In this document: in pieces, positions 1 through 8,216 of the stretch | How positions within the stretch are numbered: position 1 is the first letter of the stretch | Layout of the letters: each line of letters begins with the position of its first letter | From: Bryobacterales bacterium | Lineage (GTDB): Bacteria > Acidobacteriota > Terriglobia > Bryobacterales > Bryobacteraceae | Direction: 5' to 3' | Assembly: GCA_020847975.1 (NCBI GenBank) | Contig: JADLBD010000012.1 | Coordinates: 1 to 64,000 of the forward strand | DNA length: 64,000 bases | Position numbers and translations under genes: made by a program | Notes under the pieces: model-generated | Told to the model about the DNA's origin: nothing | Databases searched by the model: none | The model's input: the letters and a program-made list of their open reading frames with translations, nothing else

Positions 1-79
1 CACCGCGGCCCGCACCGCTCCCGGATGCCGTCTGGATCAACCCTCCCAAACCCGGCCCGCCGGAGGGAGGCGAAACTCA

Positions 80-1756
80 CTAATTTATGCGGGCACGTGT
101 CTCAAAGTCGTTGACAAGTTCCGGTTCTACGGGCTCGCCGCCCTTCGCCGGCATTAAGTAAATACTCTGTGGATACACAGTATAGGCAACTCTGGCGCCA
201 TCCGGAGAGATTTTGGGGCGAGCCTCTATGTTCGAAAGTGTAGTTTCCTTCGCGGTGGTGAGATCGCGAAGCCGAATGGCGCTCTGAACAGGGTCATGTT
301 GGCTGTACACAAGCCAGCGGCCATCCGTCGAAACCGACGGGTTATACTGTGAACCGCTGGAATGGGGCAGTCGCTCCATCTTGCCCGCAGCTTTCCCCGT
401 GGCTTGATCGATCTTCAGCTTCCATAGGTGGTAGACCGATTGGCTGCTTTGAAAAACCAATTGCGAACCGGTCCCGGCTCGCACGAAGGTAACCGAACTC
501 CCCAAGGTGAGCGGACGCGCGGGTCCGGTGGCTTTCCAGTTCGGTCCCGACAGATCGAGTTCCCAGATGCGCCCGTCGCAGGGAAGCAAGATCTTGCCGT
601 CCGCGGGATCCGCGTTGCGAAAGTAGGAACCGACTTGGGCTGCTTGCAGCTTCCATTGTGCCGCGAGAATCTCGGATGCTCCAGTCCTCACGGAAGGTCC
701 ACTCTCGACAGAAGTAACCCACACATCGCGCGCCGGGTCATTCGTGGCGGGCGACCCACTGAACAGGATGTGCCTTCCGTCGGGAGAGAAAGAAGGCCAG
801 CAGGCCCAGGGAACATCCGTTGCCAGTTCCTTCGGCTTACCTCCGCGAACCGGAATGACATAGATTTTCGACGGCGCCTGGAAATTGCCCCCTACACAGT
901 AGGCGATGGATTTCCCGTCCGGCGAGAATCTCGGCCGTATCGCTCCGCGAACGAGCAGCCGTTCCTCGCCGCCTAGAGTGGGAACCACGTAAATTCCCCC
1001 GCCATCCCGTGAGGAGTAGAATGCAACCTGACCACCGTCGGGTGAGAAATCGGGCATCTCATCATTCGCCTCATGCGTGGTGAGCCGAATGGGCTGACCG
1101 CCTTCCGTCAGCGGATGAACCCAGATATCCAGGTGCTTTCCCGTCGCCCGATCCGATGCATACGCCACAAACTTTCCATCGTGCGAGAGGACTGGCGTTA
1201 CGGTCACGCCATCGTCAGCCGTGAGAGGGTGCATTGCCAGTTGCGGTGTGGTCTTCGGCAGCCTGACCATCGCCCACCACAAACCGGCCGCGGCAGCGAA
1301 TAAGAGAATAACCGCGGCGGCACCGGAATACCGGTTCCACCGGGGAATCCCGCCAGCAGTGGAACCCGGCGGCAACGGTGCTGCCGTCGAGGGATTGGGG
1401 TCAGGCCCCGGAATCGCGGGCCGCGCAAGCTGACCGATAAACCGGTACCCTCTCCGCGGAACTGTTTCGATATAGCGTGGCGTTGCCGCCGAGTCTCCCA
1501 GCGCCTCGCGAATCTTGTTGATTGCGGCGTTCAACCCATGGTCGAAGTCAACGAATGTGTCCTCGCCCCACAACAGGTTCCGGAGTTCCTCCCGGGTGAC
1601 GATCTCGCCCGGCCGGGAAACCAGGTGGTGAAGAATGCGAAACGGTTGTTCGGCCAGTTTCAGCCGGATCCCGCTTTTACGCAACTCGGCCAACTCGGGA
1701 TTCAGTTCGAAAACCCCGAAACGAATCGAACGATCTTGCGGATCAGTCTGGGACAA
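80..1756 (-). CDS. Truncated winged-helix/TolB-propeller membrane regulator (left copy)
   Basis: An intact ORF of 558 residues, nearly identical over its N-terminal part to the 732-residue gene at 2466-4664. Residues about 10-110 form an OmpR/CadC-type winged-helix DNA-binding domain (VPRRGYRF near its end), followed by a Pro-rich linker, one membrane helix around 143-163 and TolB/PD40 propeller repeats of the form LSHDGKFVAYASD and FSPDGKSIAYC. Relative to the full copy it loses about 190 C-terminal residues: similarity stops after SIYLMPAKGGEP, and a short unrelated tail leads to the stop. It therefore has an incomplete propeller. Seen: truncation and duplication. Inferred: a one-component sensor-regulator that was damaged by the rearrangement at its 3' end; the DNA-binding half may still work. 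Confidence 0.8.
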   Translation of the reverse strand: MSQTDPQDRSIRFGVFELNPELAELRKSGIRLKLAEQPFRILHHLVSRPGEIVTREELRNLLWGEDTFVDFDHGLNAAINKIREALGDSAATPRYIETVPRRGYRFIGQLARPAIPGPDPNPSTAAPLPPGSTAGGIPRWNRYSGAAAVILLFAAAAGLWWAMVRLPKTTPQLAMHPLTADDGVTVTPVLSHDGKFVAYASDRATGKHLDIWVHPLTEGGQPIRLTTHEANDEMPDFSPDGGQVAFYSSRDGGGIYVVPTLGGEERLLVRGAIRPRFSPDGKSIAYCVGGNFQAPSKIYVIPVRGGKPKELATDVPWACWPSFSPDGRHILFSGSPATNDPARDVWVTSVESGPSVRTGASEILAAQWKLQAAQVGSYFRNADPADGKILLPCDGRIWELDLSGPNWKATGPARPLTLGSSVTFVRAGTGSQLVFQSSQSVYHLWKLKIDQATGKAAGKMERLPHSSGSQYNPSVSTDGRWLVYSQHDPVQSAIRLRDLTTAKETTLSNIEARPKISPDGARVAYTVYPQSIYLMPAKGGEPVEPELVNDFETRARIN

Positions 1757-1949
1757 TTTCGGACTCCCGGATCAGTGAAGACGATCGATTATAACACGCG
1801 CTTTTTCCGCTTATGACCTTAATTGAGAAATACCAGTTACCCCTTTATCTTCTGGCTGTTAGCCGCCGAGAATCGAGGAAATCCCGCGATGAGCCATTTT
1901 CGGGCCGGCGCCCATGGAGGTAGCAGCCGCCAAGCCCCAAAGTGCGGTC

Positions 1950-2200
1950 ATGTCATGACGCACTTTCTGGTTGTTTACGGTTTCCATTGCCAAGCCCTGG
2001 GGAGGGCAACTCATTCCAGCGGAGGTGTAGGTTCGGCTGCTCCCGAAGCGGCCTTACGACGGGCTGATTCGGCCTGGGTCCGCATAGCTCGGGTTTGTGT
2101 ATCCGGCGGAGAAGAACGCTCCTCGCTACTTGGCGACGGTGCTCTACGACCGGGTCGAACGGGCAGGCCGGGAACTACAACATTCCATTGCCCCTGCTTG
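1950..2200 (+). pseudogene. Relic of secreted metzincin-like zinc protease (left copy)
   Basis: This stretch aligns with the start and middle of the intact gene at 4858-5526. The equivalent ATG (1950-1952) is followed at codon 3 by TGA (1956-1958) where the intact copy has CGA, so one C-to-T change kills it. About 115-150 bp of the signal-peptide and N-terminal region are missing, several small indels shift the frame, and similarity is lost near 2200, before the HEXXH region. It is read as a decayed duplicate, not a gene. Confidence 0.75.
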
Positions 2201-2204
2201 TCGG

Positions 2205-2445
2205 AGTCGATGATCCTGATGTTCTGGCTTGCCGCCCTAACAGGATCGCATTGTTGTCACCTCCGATCTGAAGACAATGCCCAGGCATTTCGAGGATTTT
2301 CTTAAGACGCACGGCGACTGTCCGGGCGTCTTTCTGGTAAAGCAGAGCGCTCCGCTGGCGGATGTGATCGAGGAGTTTGCCATGGTCTGGGCCGCCTCGG
2401 ACGCTGGCGGAATGGAGGAATCGGATCATCGAGATTCCGCAATAA
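2205..2445 (+). pseudogene. Relic of a DUF5615-like PIN-fold toxin C-terminus
   Basis: Reading across frames gives a protein that resembles the C-terminal half of DUF5615 (PIN-like) toxin components: VDDPDVLA, then VVTSDLKTMPRHFEDFL, then PGVFLVKQSAPLADVIEEF, then RNRIIEIPQ with a TAA at 2443-2445. At least two frameshifts (near 2250 and 2405) separate these blocks and there is no N-terminus. Family assignment is from remembered motif patterns, so moderate confidence. It fills the gap between the two duplicated units. Confidence 0.5.
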
Positions 2446-2465
2446 CAACGCAGGCTGGTGGATGG

Positions 2466-4664
2466 CTATCTCTGTGATTCACCAATCCAAACGTTGCTGG
2501 TGAATTCCCAGACACCGAAAATCAGCGTATCCGTAAACGGCGCGGGACCGAAGTTCTGATTTTCGGGATCCAGCCCCATGCGGGTTCCATGCACGTGTTG
2601 GACCGCAAAAGCTTGTCCCTTGGGCCTCTTGGTAGCAGGATCGAGAGGTTGCGCCCAGATACATCGGAAGCCGTCATGCCGGCTCCCCATGTACAGGAGA
2701 TTGCCATCGCGCGACCACCAAGGCCTGGTATCGAGAGCGTCACTGACGCGAATCCAATCGCTCTCCCCAGCCGCTTTTCCATCCCGGAGTGGAGTGATCC
2801 ACAGCGGGCTTTGCCCATCATGCGGCATGGCGAACGCCACCCAGTGCTGGTCGGGCGAGATCTGCGCGGTGTAAATGGAGTATTTCGGATGTTGCAGGAA
2901 CACAGAAGATTGCCGGGTGTCCGGATCAAGAAACGCAAAGCGTCCGGGGCTTCCATACCAGTAAATGATCTTCTTACTATCCGGGGTCCATCCAAACACC
3001 GAGGTGCTTCGATTCTCGCCTGGGGCAACCAGTTGCGCTGGTTCGCCGCCCTTCGCCGGCATCAAGTAGATGCTGTCTGGAAACACACTGTAAGCAACCC
3101 GGGCGCCATCCGGAGAGATCTTTGGGCGAGCGTCGGTTTTCAAAAGTGTAGTTTCCTTCCCGGTGCTGAAATCGCGAAGCCGAATGGCGCTCTGAACGGG
3201 GTCATACTGGCTGTACGCAAGCCAGCGGCCATCAGCGGAAACGGACGGGTTGGACTGTAATCCGCCGGAATGGGGCAAGCGCTCCATTTTGCCCGCGGCT
3301 TTCCCCGTGGTCTCATCGATTTTCAGCTTCCAAAGGTGGTAGACCAATTGGCTGCTCTGAAAAACCAATTGCGAGCCGGTCCCGGCTCGCGCGAAGGTAA
3401 CCAAACTCCCCAAGGTGAGGGGACGCGCCGGCCTGGTGGCTTTCCAGTCCGGTCCCGACAGATCGAGTTCCCAGATGCGTCCGTCGTAGGAAAGCAGGAT
3501 CTTGCCGTCCGCGGAATCCACGCTGCCAAAGTAGCCACCGAGCTTGGCTGTGCTCAGTTTCCATTGTTCAGTAAGGATCTCGGATGCTCCTGTCCTTATG
3601 GAAGGTCCACCAGCGACAGGAGTGACCCACAAATCGCGCGATGGGTCATTCGTGGCGGGCGACCCACTGAACAGGATGTGCCTTCCGTCGGGAGAGAAAG
3701 CCGGCCAGCAGGCCCAGGGGACATCCGTTGCCAGTTCCTTCGCCTTACCCCCGAGAACCGGAATGATATAGATTCTCGAAGGCGTCATGAAATTACCCCC
3801 TACACAGTAGGCGATGGATTTCCCGTCCGGCGAGAATCTCGGCCGTATCGCTCCGCGCACGAGTAGCCGTTCCTCGCCGCCCAGAGTGGGAACCACGTAA
3901 ATTCCCCCGCCATCCCGAGCGGAGCGGAACACAACCTGACCACCGTCGGGCGAGATATCGGGGGACTGATCAGTCGCCTCATGCGTGGTGAGCCGAATGG
4001 GCTGGCCTCCTTCCGTGAGCGGATGAACCCAGATATCCAGGTTTTTCCCCGTCGCTCGGTCCGATGCATACGCCACAAACTTTCCATCGTGCGAAAGAAC
4101 TGGCTCGATGGTCACCCCCTCATCAGCAGTGAGAGTATGCATGGCGAGTTGCGAATTGGTTTTCGGAAGCCTGACCACCCCCCACCACAAACCAACCGCG
4201 GCGGTGAGCAAGAGAATAACGGCGGCGGCAACGGAATAGCGGTTCCACCGGGGAATCGCGCCCGCGGTGGAACCCGGCGGCAATGGTGCTGCCGAAGAGG
4301 GATTGGCGTCAGGTCCCGGAATCGCGGGCCGCGCAAGCTGACCGATAAACCGGTACCCCCTCCGCGGAACTGTTTCGATATAGCGTGGCGTTGCCGCCGA
4401 GTCTCCCAGCGCCTCGCGGATCTTGTTGATTGCGGCGTTCAACCCATGGTCGAAGTCAACGAAGGTGTCCTCGCCCCACAACAGGTTCCGGAGTTCCTCC
4501 CGGGTGACGATCTCGCCCGGCCGGGAAACCAAGTGGTGAAGAATGCGAAACGGTTGTTCGGCCAGTTTCAGCCGGATCCCGCTTTTACGCAACTCGGCCA
4601 ACTCGGGATTCAGTTCGAAAACCCCGAAACGAATCGCACGATCTTGCGGATCAGTCTGGGACAA
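2466..4664 (-). CDS. Winged-helix/TolB-propeller membrane regulator (full copy)
   Basis: 732 residues. Residues about 10-110 are an OmpR/CadC-type winged helix that should bind DNA, residues about 143-163 a single membrane helix, and the remaining 550 or so a TolB/WD40-like propeller with repeated SPDG motifs (LSHDGKFVAYASD, FSPDGKSIAYC, VSADGRWLAYSQ, ISPDGARVAYS). The layout puts the DNA-binding part in the cytoplasm and the propeller outside. This architecture is abundant in Acidobacteriota. It diverges from the secreted protease gene at 4858 with about 190 bp between the starts, so that gene is the obvious candidate target (inference). Start chosen at the ATG giving MSQTDPQDRAIRF, shared with the left copy. 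Confidence 0.85.
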   Translation of the reverse strand: MSQTDPQDRAIRFGVFELNPELAELRKSGIRLKLAEQPFRILHHLVSRPGEIVTREELRNLLWGEDTFVDFDHGLNAAINKIREALGDSAATPRYIETVPRRGYRFIGQLARPAIPGPDANPSSAAPLPPGSTAGAIPRWNRYSVAAAVILLLTAAVGLWWGVVRLPKTNSQLAMHTLTADEGVTIEPVLSHDGKFVAYASDRATGKNLDIWVHPLTEGGQPIRLTTHEATDQSPDISPDGGQVVFRSARDGGGIYVVPTLGGEERLLVRGAIRPRFSPDGKSIAYCVGGNFMTPSRIYIIPVLGGKAKELATDVPWACWPAFSPDGRHILFSGSPATNDPSRDLWVTPVAGGPSIRTGASEILTEQWKLSTAKLGGYFGSVDSADGKILLSYDGRIWELDLSGPDWKATRPARPLTLGSLVTFARAGTGSQLVFQSSQLVYHLWKLKIDETTGKAAGKMERLPHSGGLQSNPSVSADGRWLAYSQYDPVQSAIRLRDFSTGKETTLLKTDARPKISPDGARVAYSVFPDSIYLMPAKGGEPAQLVAPGENRSTSVFGWTPDSKKIIYWYGSPGRFAFLDPDTRQSSVFLQHPKYSIYTAQISPDQHWVAFAMPHDGQSPLWITPLRDGKAAGESDWIRVSDALDTRPWWSRDGNLLYMGSRHDGFRCIWAQPLDPATKRPKGQAFAVQHVHGTRMGLDPENQNFGPAPFTDTLIFGVWEFTSNVWIGESQR

Positions 4665-4857
4665 TTTCGGACTCCCGGATCAGTGAAGACGATCGATTAT
4701 AGCACGCGCTTTTTTTCGCTCATGACCTTAATTGAGAAATGCCGGTTACTCCTTTATTTTCTGCCTACTAGCCACTGAGGTCGAAGAAATTTCACGATGA
4801 GCCATTTTCGAGCCGGCACCCATGGAGGTAGCCGCCGCCAAGCCCCAAAGTGCGGTC

Positions 4858-5526
4858 ATGTCACGACGCACTTTCTGGTTGTTCCTGACCATGCTGCCTG
4901 CATTCGCCTATGCCGCCGATCTGCCCACCATCACCGTTCATCTCTACGACCTGGCAGGGGCTCCGAACGGGATTCTGGACCAGGCAATCGACACCACCAA
5001 CCACCTCTACGCCGGGACAGGTGTCGAATTGAAATGGGACCGGCAGACGGCTTCCATAGCCAAGCCTGGGGAGGGCAACTCATTCCGCCCCAGCGCCACG
5101 CCGTCGGAAGTGTCGGTTCGGCTGCTCCCAAAGGAGCTTTCCGACGGGCTGGTTCGATCCGGGTCGGCAAAGCTTGGGTTCGTCTATCCATCGGTGGACA
5201 ACGGTTATCGATACCTGGCGACGGTGCTCTACGACCGGGTTGGGCGGGCAGCCAGGGAATTGTACGATATTCCATTGCCCCAGCTCCTGGGCTACATCAT
5301 GGCTCACGAAGTGGGCCACCTCCTGCTGGGACCAAACGCGCACGCAAGAGGAACCCTCATGGCCTGCCCGTGGGATACTGACGAATTCCGCTTCGTCAAA
5401 CGCGACCAACTCCGCTTCAATCAGAAGCAGACGGCTCAACTTCGCTCTCAGGCATCCGCTCGTATCGAGGCCGCCACATCGCGGCTAAAGGCTGAGGCCG
5501 CGAGACCCATTCCTCCAGGAAATTGA
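4858..5526 (+). CDS. Secreted metzincin-like zinc protease
   Basis: About 222 residues from the ATG at 4858, which begins directly at a signal peptide (MSRRTFWLFLTMLPAFAYA); an ATG 12 codons upstream would add a polar leader and is less likely. The zinc site is HEVGHLLLGPNAH near residue 150, followed by LMACPW, which fits a Met-turn. The spacing is HExxHxxxGxxxH, one residue longer on each side than the classical metzincin HExxHxxGxxH. The family is common, but poorly characterised, in Acidobacteriota; substrate unknown. It is divergent from the propeller regulator and has a dead duplicate at 1950-2200. Confidence 0.7.
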   Translation: MSRRTFWLFLTMLPAFAYAADLPTITVHLYDLAGAPNGILDQAIDTTNHLYAGTGVELKWDRQTASIAKPGEGNSFRPSATPSEVSVRLLPKELSDGLVRSGSAKLGFVYPSVDNGYRYLATVLYDRVGRAARELYDIPLPQLLGYIMAHEVGHLLLGPNAHARGTLMACPWDTDEFRFVKRDQLRFNQKQTAQLRSQASARIEAATSRLKAEAARPIPPGN

Positions 5527-5601
5527 GGGAAGAACCTGGTCAAGGAATCGGGCGTGCTGATCAGATCGGTTGACACTCGGACAGAACTGTCCGAGACTGA
5601 A

Positions 5602-5886
5602 GTGGTGAAGGGCGCGGAGTTCGAGCGGAGAGTCCGGAAACTGGCGCGGAGTCGCAAGATCACCTGCCAGTTTGTGGCCGGCAGGGGAAAAGGTAGCCAC
5701 GGCCGCCTCTATTTCGGCGACGAATTCACCACCCTCAAGGATCGCAGGAAGGAGGTTGGCCGCGATCTGCTGGCCAAGACGTGCGCGGATCTAGAGATTG
5801 ATCCGCACGAGTTGCAGGAGGAAAACGAATGTTCCTGTTTCGCTATCCCGCGAAATTCACGGTTGGCGCGGGCGGTCGCGTGTTAG
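5602..5886 (+). CDS. hicA: HicA-family toxin (mRNA interferase)
   Basis: The core reads KGAEFERRVRKLAR ... GRGKGSHGRLYF ... TTLKDRRKEVGRDLLAKTC, the dsRBD-like HicA fold with the catalytic His in GKGSH. HicA proteins cleave mRNA and are neutralised by HicB. I start it at GTG 5602 (GTG 5605 is equally possible); an in-frame GTG at 5554 would add a 16-residue non-conserved leader. The frame overlaps the next gene by 58 bp, which is typical of tight hicAB coupling, and gives a divergent C-terminal tail after PHELQEEN. Confidence 0.75.
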   Translation: MVKGAEFERRVRKLARSRKITCQFVAGRGKGSHGRLYFGDEFTTLKDRRKEVGRDLLAKTCADLEIDPHELQEENECSCFAIPRNSRLARAVAC

Positions 5887-6263
5887 TCGAGTTTGTCGAT
5901 CTGCCGCGTGTGGCTACTGACGGTAAAGACGAGCGCGAGGCAATGGAAGAAGCCATGGATGCCCTCGGCTCCGATCTCTCCATCCGCCTGTCCCGCCGGG
6001 AAGAGATCCCAGCGCCCTCGCCTGCAAAGCGGGGCCAGCGCCAGGTGCCTGTGCCGCTCTGGCTGGCGCCGAAACTCGCGCTCTTCCTGTCCATGCGTGA
6101 ACAGCGCGTCAGCAACTCCGAGTTGGCGCGCCGCCTGGGGCTGCATGAGCGGGTGGTTCGCCGCATGCTCGATCCCAAACACGCCACCAAGGCCGAGAAA
6201 ATCCAAGCCGCCCTTACGGCCCTGGGCAAGCAAATGGTCGTGGAAGTCCGCGATGCCGCCTGA
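5829..6263 (+). CDS. hicB: HicB-family antitoxin
   Basis: 144 residues. The N-terminal half (YPAKFTVGAGGRVLVEFVDLP, then EAMEEAMDALGSDL) is the partial RNase-H-like HicB domain that binds the toxin. The C-terminal half (SNSELARRLGLHERVVRRMLDP) is a Cro/C1-type helix-turn-helix expected to autorepress the operon. A good ribosome-binding site, AGGAGG at 5816-5821, precedes the ATG and lies inside hicA. Together the two genes form a complete type II toxin-antitoxin pair. Confidence 0.8.
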   Translation: MFLFRYPAKFTVGAGGRVLVEFVDLPRVATDGKDEREAMEEAMDALGSDLSIRLSRREEIPAPSPAKRGQRQVPVPLWLAPKLALFLSMREQRVSNSELARRLGLHERVVRRMLDPKHATKAEKIQAALTALGKQMVVEVRDAA

Positions 6264-6304
6264 GGCGTGCTCCGCCATGAACCGCGGGGCCGGGATGGAC
6301 ACAC

Positions 6305-6430
6305 CTATGAGGCTCGCCGATTGCCCAGCCCCTCGGCGATCATTGCCGTAACGAGCGTGTGGCTGACGCCCTCCTGCCTTGCACGCGCAACCAGGCGGGC
6401 GTGCAGGCTTCGCGGCACACGTTGCCGCCA
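6305..6430 (-). pseudogene. Relic of a ribbon-helix-helix HicB-like antitoxin C-terminus
   Basis: The minus strand reads RQRVPRSLHARLVARARQ, EGVSHTLVTAMIAEGLG and a TAG at 6307-6305. This is the usual end of HicB/CopG-type antitoxins (VPRSLHARL ... LVT.L.AEGLG). No sensible N-terminal half or start is in frame upstream, so it is an orphan fragment. It occupies part of the otherwise empty 6264-6554 gap beside the intact hicAB pair. Confidence 0.45.
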
Positions 6431-6554
6431 CTGCCCGGTCGACGAGGTCCACAAAGACCGTGGGTTGGAGCGTGATCCGGCAGAGCGGGTCTCACCGGCG
6501 GTTGGCGCGGAAAGGATGGCCGAAGTACACCTTTGCCCACCTCCGCCACATCAC

Positions 6555-8105
6555 TTACTTGGGCAGCCCGAAACAGTACACGTTCGAGTCATGGTCCACG
6601 GCAAACACTTTCCCATTGGACACCGCCAGCCCGGTGAAATGCACCCAGGAAGTCATGGCATCGCCGCTGTTGTACAATTCCTTGCCGGTCCAGGCATCCA
6701 GCGCTTTCAGCACGGCCGGATGCGTGTTTTCCAACCGCCGCGCCTCGCCGCCCTTCTGCACCGCGTTCTCGCCGGTGGACAGCGCAAACACCACTCCGTT
6801 GGCGATCACCACCCCGTCGGGAAGATCAAAATCGCCGGAAATCCACGCCGGCTCCATCACGGGATTGTGCGTTTGCGGATCCGCTACCACCTTGAACGCC
6901 ATCACGCTGCCGTGCGGAGTCGCGCCGTTGGTGATGGGAAACTTCGGCCCCGCGGCTGCGGGCGGGCCGCCCATGGGCACGTACAACCAGGTCTGCCCGG
7001 TCTCATCCCGGGCTGTTGACAGGCCGCCCCAAATGCCCAGGCCCTCACAGCAGACAGCTTTGTCATTGCCCAGCCTGGGGGACACATACAGCGGCGTCTG
7101 GTGATCGGCGCCTCCCAGGTTGTCGGCATCCAGAAGAGTGACCACGCCTTCCTTGGCGCCGTGCGCCACCAGGTTGCGGTTGCGCCAACCGAAGTACACC
7201 GGACTCGCCGACCCCAGGTCGAAATCCTTCTTCCGCAGATACTGCCAGTTGGGGGGCAGATAGTAATCCACCAGGTTCAACTCACCCACTGATACAGCCG
7301 CAACCGTGTTGGAGTAGTCTCCGGCGATGGGATCGAAAAAGCCGTCGGCTGTCCCGCCATAAACACGTCCGTTCGAGCCGATCACAGGGCCGCCTCTTCC
7401 CCAGATTCCTGCGGTGTTGGTGTTGGAAAGCAGCATCTGGCGCACCACCGGATGATGCGCATCCTTGACATCCACCGCATAGAATCCCGAGATGCCGTTT
7501 CCGCAGCCCTGCGCCAGCACGGTGTAGATGGTTCCATCCATCAGGTTGAGGCTCCAGTTCTTGGAGTACGGCGCCACGAACTGCACCGGGCCGTAGCGCA
7601 CCCGGCCGCTGCCGAGATCGAACCCGTAGAGCGCCCCGTCGCCAGCGATCACGTATAGCCGGTTGGTGCTCTTGTCGATGACCGGCGTCGCGGTAATGCC
7701 GTTGGGGCACAGAAACGTGCCCTGGTATCCGCCTTTGCCGGGCAGCACCACGTACTTGAATTGGTGGCTCCACAACTCCTCGCCCGTCTCCGCATCCAGA
7801 GCGAACACGGTCCCGCCGATACCGGCTACGTAGACCACCGAACGCGGCCCGCGAGATGTCGAGATGTCGCCGGCCACCACCGGAGCCGTCAAGGCCGACA
7901 GGCTGTAAGACGCGTTCTTGAGCTTGGCCTTCCATTTCAAGCCGAGATTCGATACGTTGCCGGGCGCCAGCGTCGTTTCCTCGAAAGCCCAGCCGTCGCG
8001 CTGGGGGCCGTGGGCGAAGGTGAGCCAATCCCCAGCCATGCAGGCTGCCGCCGGCAGCAGCGCCAGGACTGCCGCGGCGCACCAGGTCTGTGAAAAGAGA
8101 TTCAT
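6555..8105 (-). CDS. Secreted PQQ-binding-like beta-propeller protein
   Basis: 516 residues from ATG 8105, which opens with a signal peptide (MNLFSQTWCAAAVLALLPAA). The in-frame extension to 8171 is non-hydrophobic and unlikely. Repeated blade motifs include VVYVAGIGGTVFALDAETGEELW, RLYVIAGDGALYGFDLGSG, VVTLLDADNLGG and LKALDAWTGKELYNSG, the outer-membrane BamB/PQQ-dehydrogenase-like repeat. It is likely periplasmic. I cannot see a complete set of catalytic residues of an alcohol dehydrogenase, and a CC pair (AVCCEGLG) is present but not in a recognised context, so the reaction is unknown. It diverges from the permease at 8217. Confidence 0.7.
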   Translation of the reverse strand: MNLFSQTWCAAAVLALLPAAACMAGDWLTFAHGPQRDGWAFEETTLAPGNVSNLGLKWKAKLKNASYSLSALTAPVVAGDISTSRGPRSVVYVAGIGGTVFALDAETGEELWSHQFKYVVLPGKGGYQGTFLCPNGITATPVIDKSTNRLYVIAGDGALYGFDLGSGRVRYGPVQFVAPYSKNWSLNLMDGTIYTVLAQGCGNGISGFYAVDVKDAHHPVVRQMLLSNTNTAGIWGRGGPVIGSNGRVYGGTADGFFDPIAGDYSNTVAAVSVGELNLVDYYLPPNWQYLRKKDFDLGSASPVYFGWRNRNLVAHGAKEGVVTLLDADNLGGADHQTPLYVSPRLGNDKAVCCEGLGIWGGLSTARDETGQTWLYVPMGGPPAAAGPKFPITNGATPHGSVMAFKVVADPQTHNPVMEPAWISGDFDLPDGVVIANGVVFALSTGENAVQKGGEARRLENTHPAVLKALDAWTGKELYNSGDAMTSWVHFTGLAVSNGKVFAVDHDSNVYCFGLPK

Positions 8106-8216
8106 GGCAAGACCATGAGTATACTCCGTATCGAAACAACGCCGGGTCAGGACCGCGAGCCCAACGCGCACGGTGCGGCAATCGCGCCGCGGAAAATTTG
8201 AGATGATGACGGGCTA

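Larger units (their letters stand above)
130..5290. repeat. Tandem segmental duplication (units about 130-2200 and 3040-5290)
   Basis: Both units carry, in the same order, the regulator on the minus strand, the same short intergenic region and the start of the protease on the plus strand. DNA is close to identical over the regulator N-terminus and the intergenic segment (for example 1541-1800 against 4449-4710). The right unit is complete. The left has lost the regulator 3' end and decayed in the protease. Unit edges are estimated by eye. Confidence 0.8.

Noticed and set aside
3270..3866. Long plus-strand ORFs opposite the regulators, uup, GH36 and RND genes
   Set aside because: They are shadows produced by high GC third positions in genes with strong domain evidence on the other strand.
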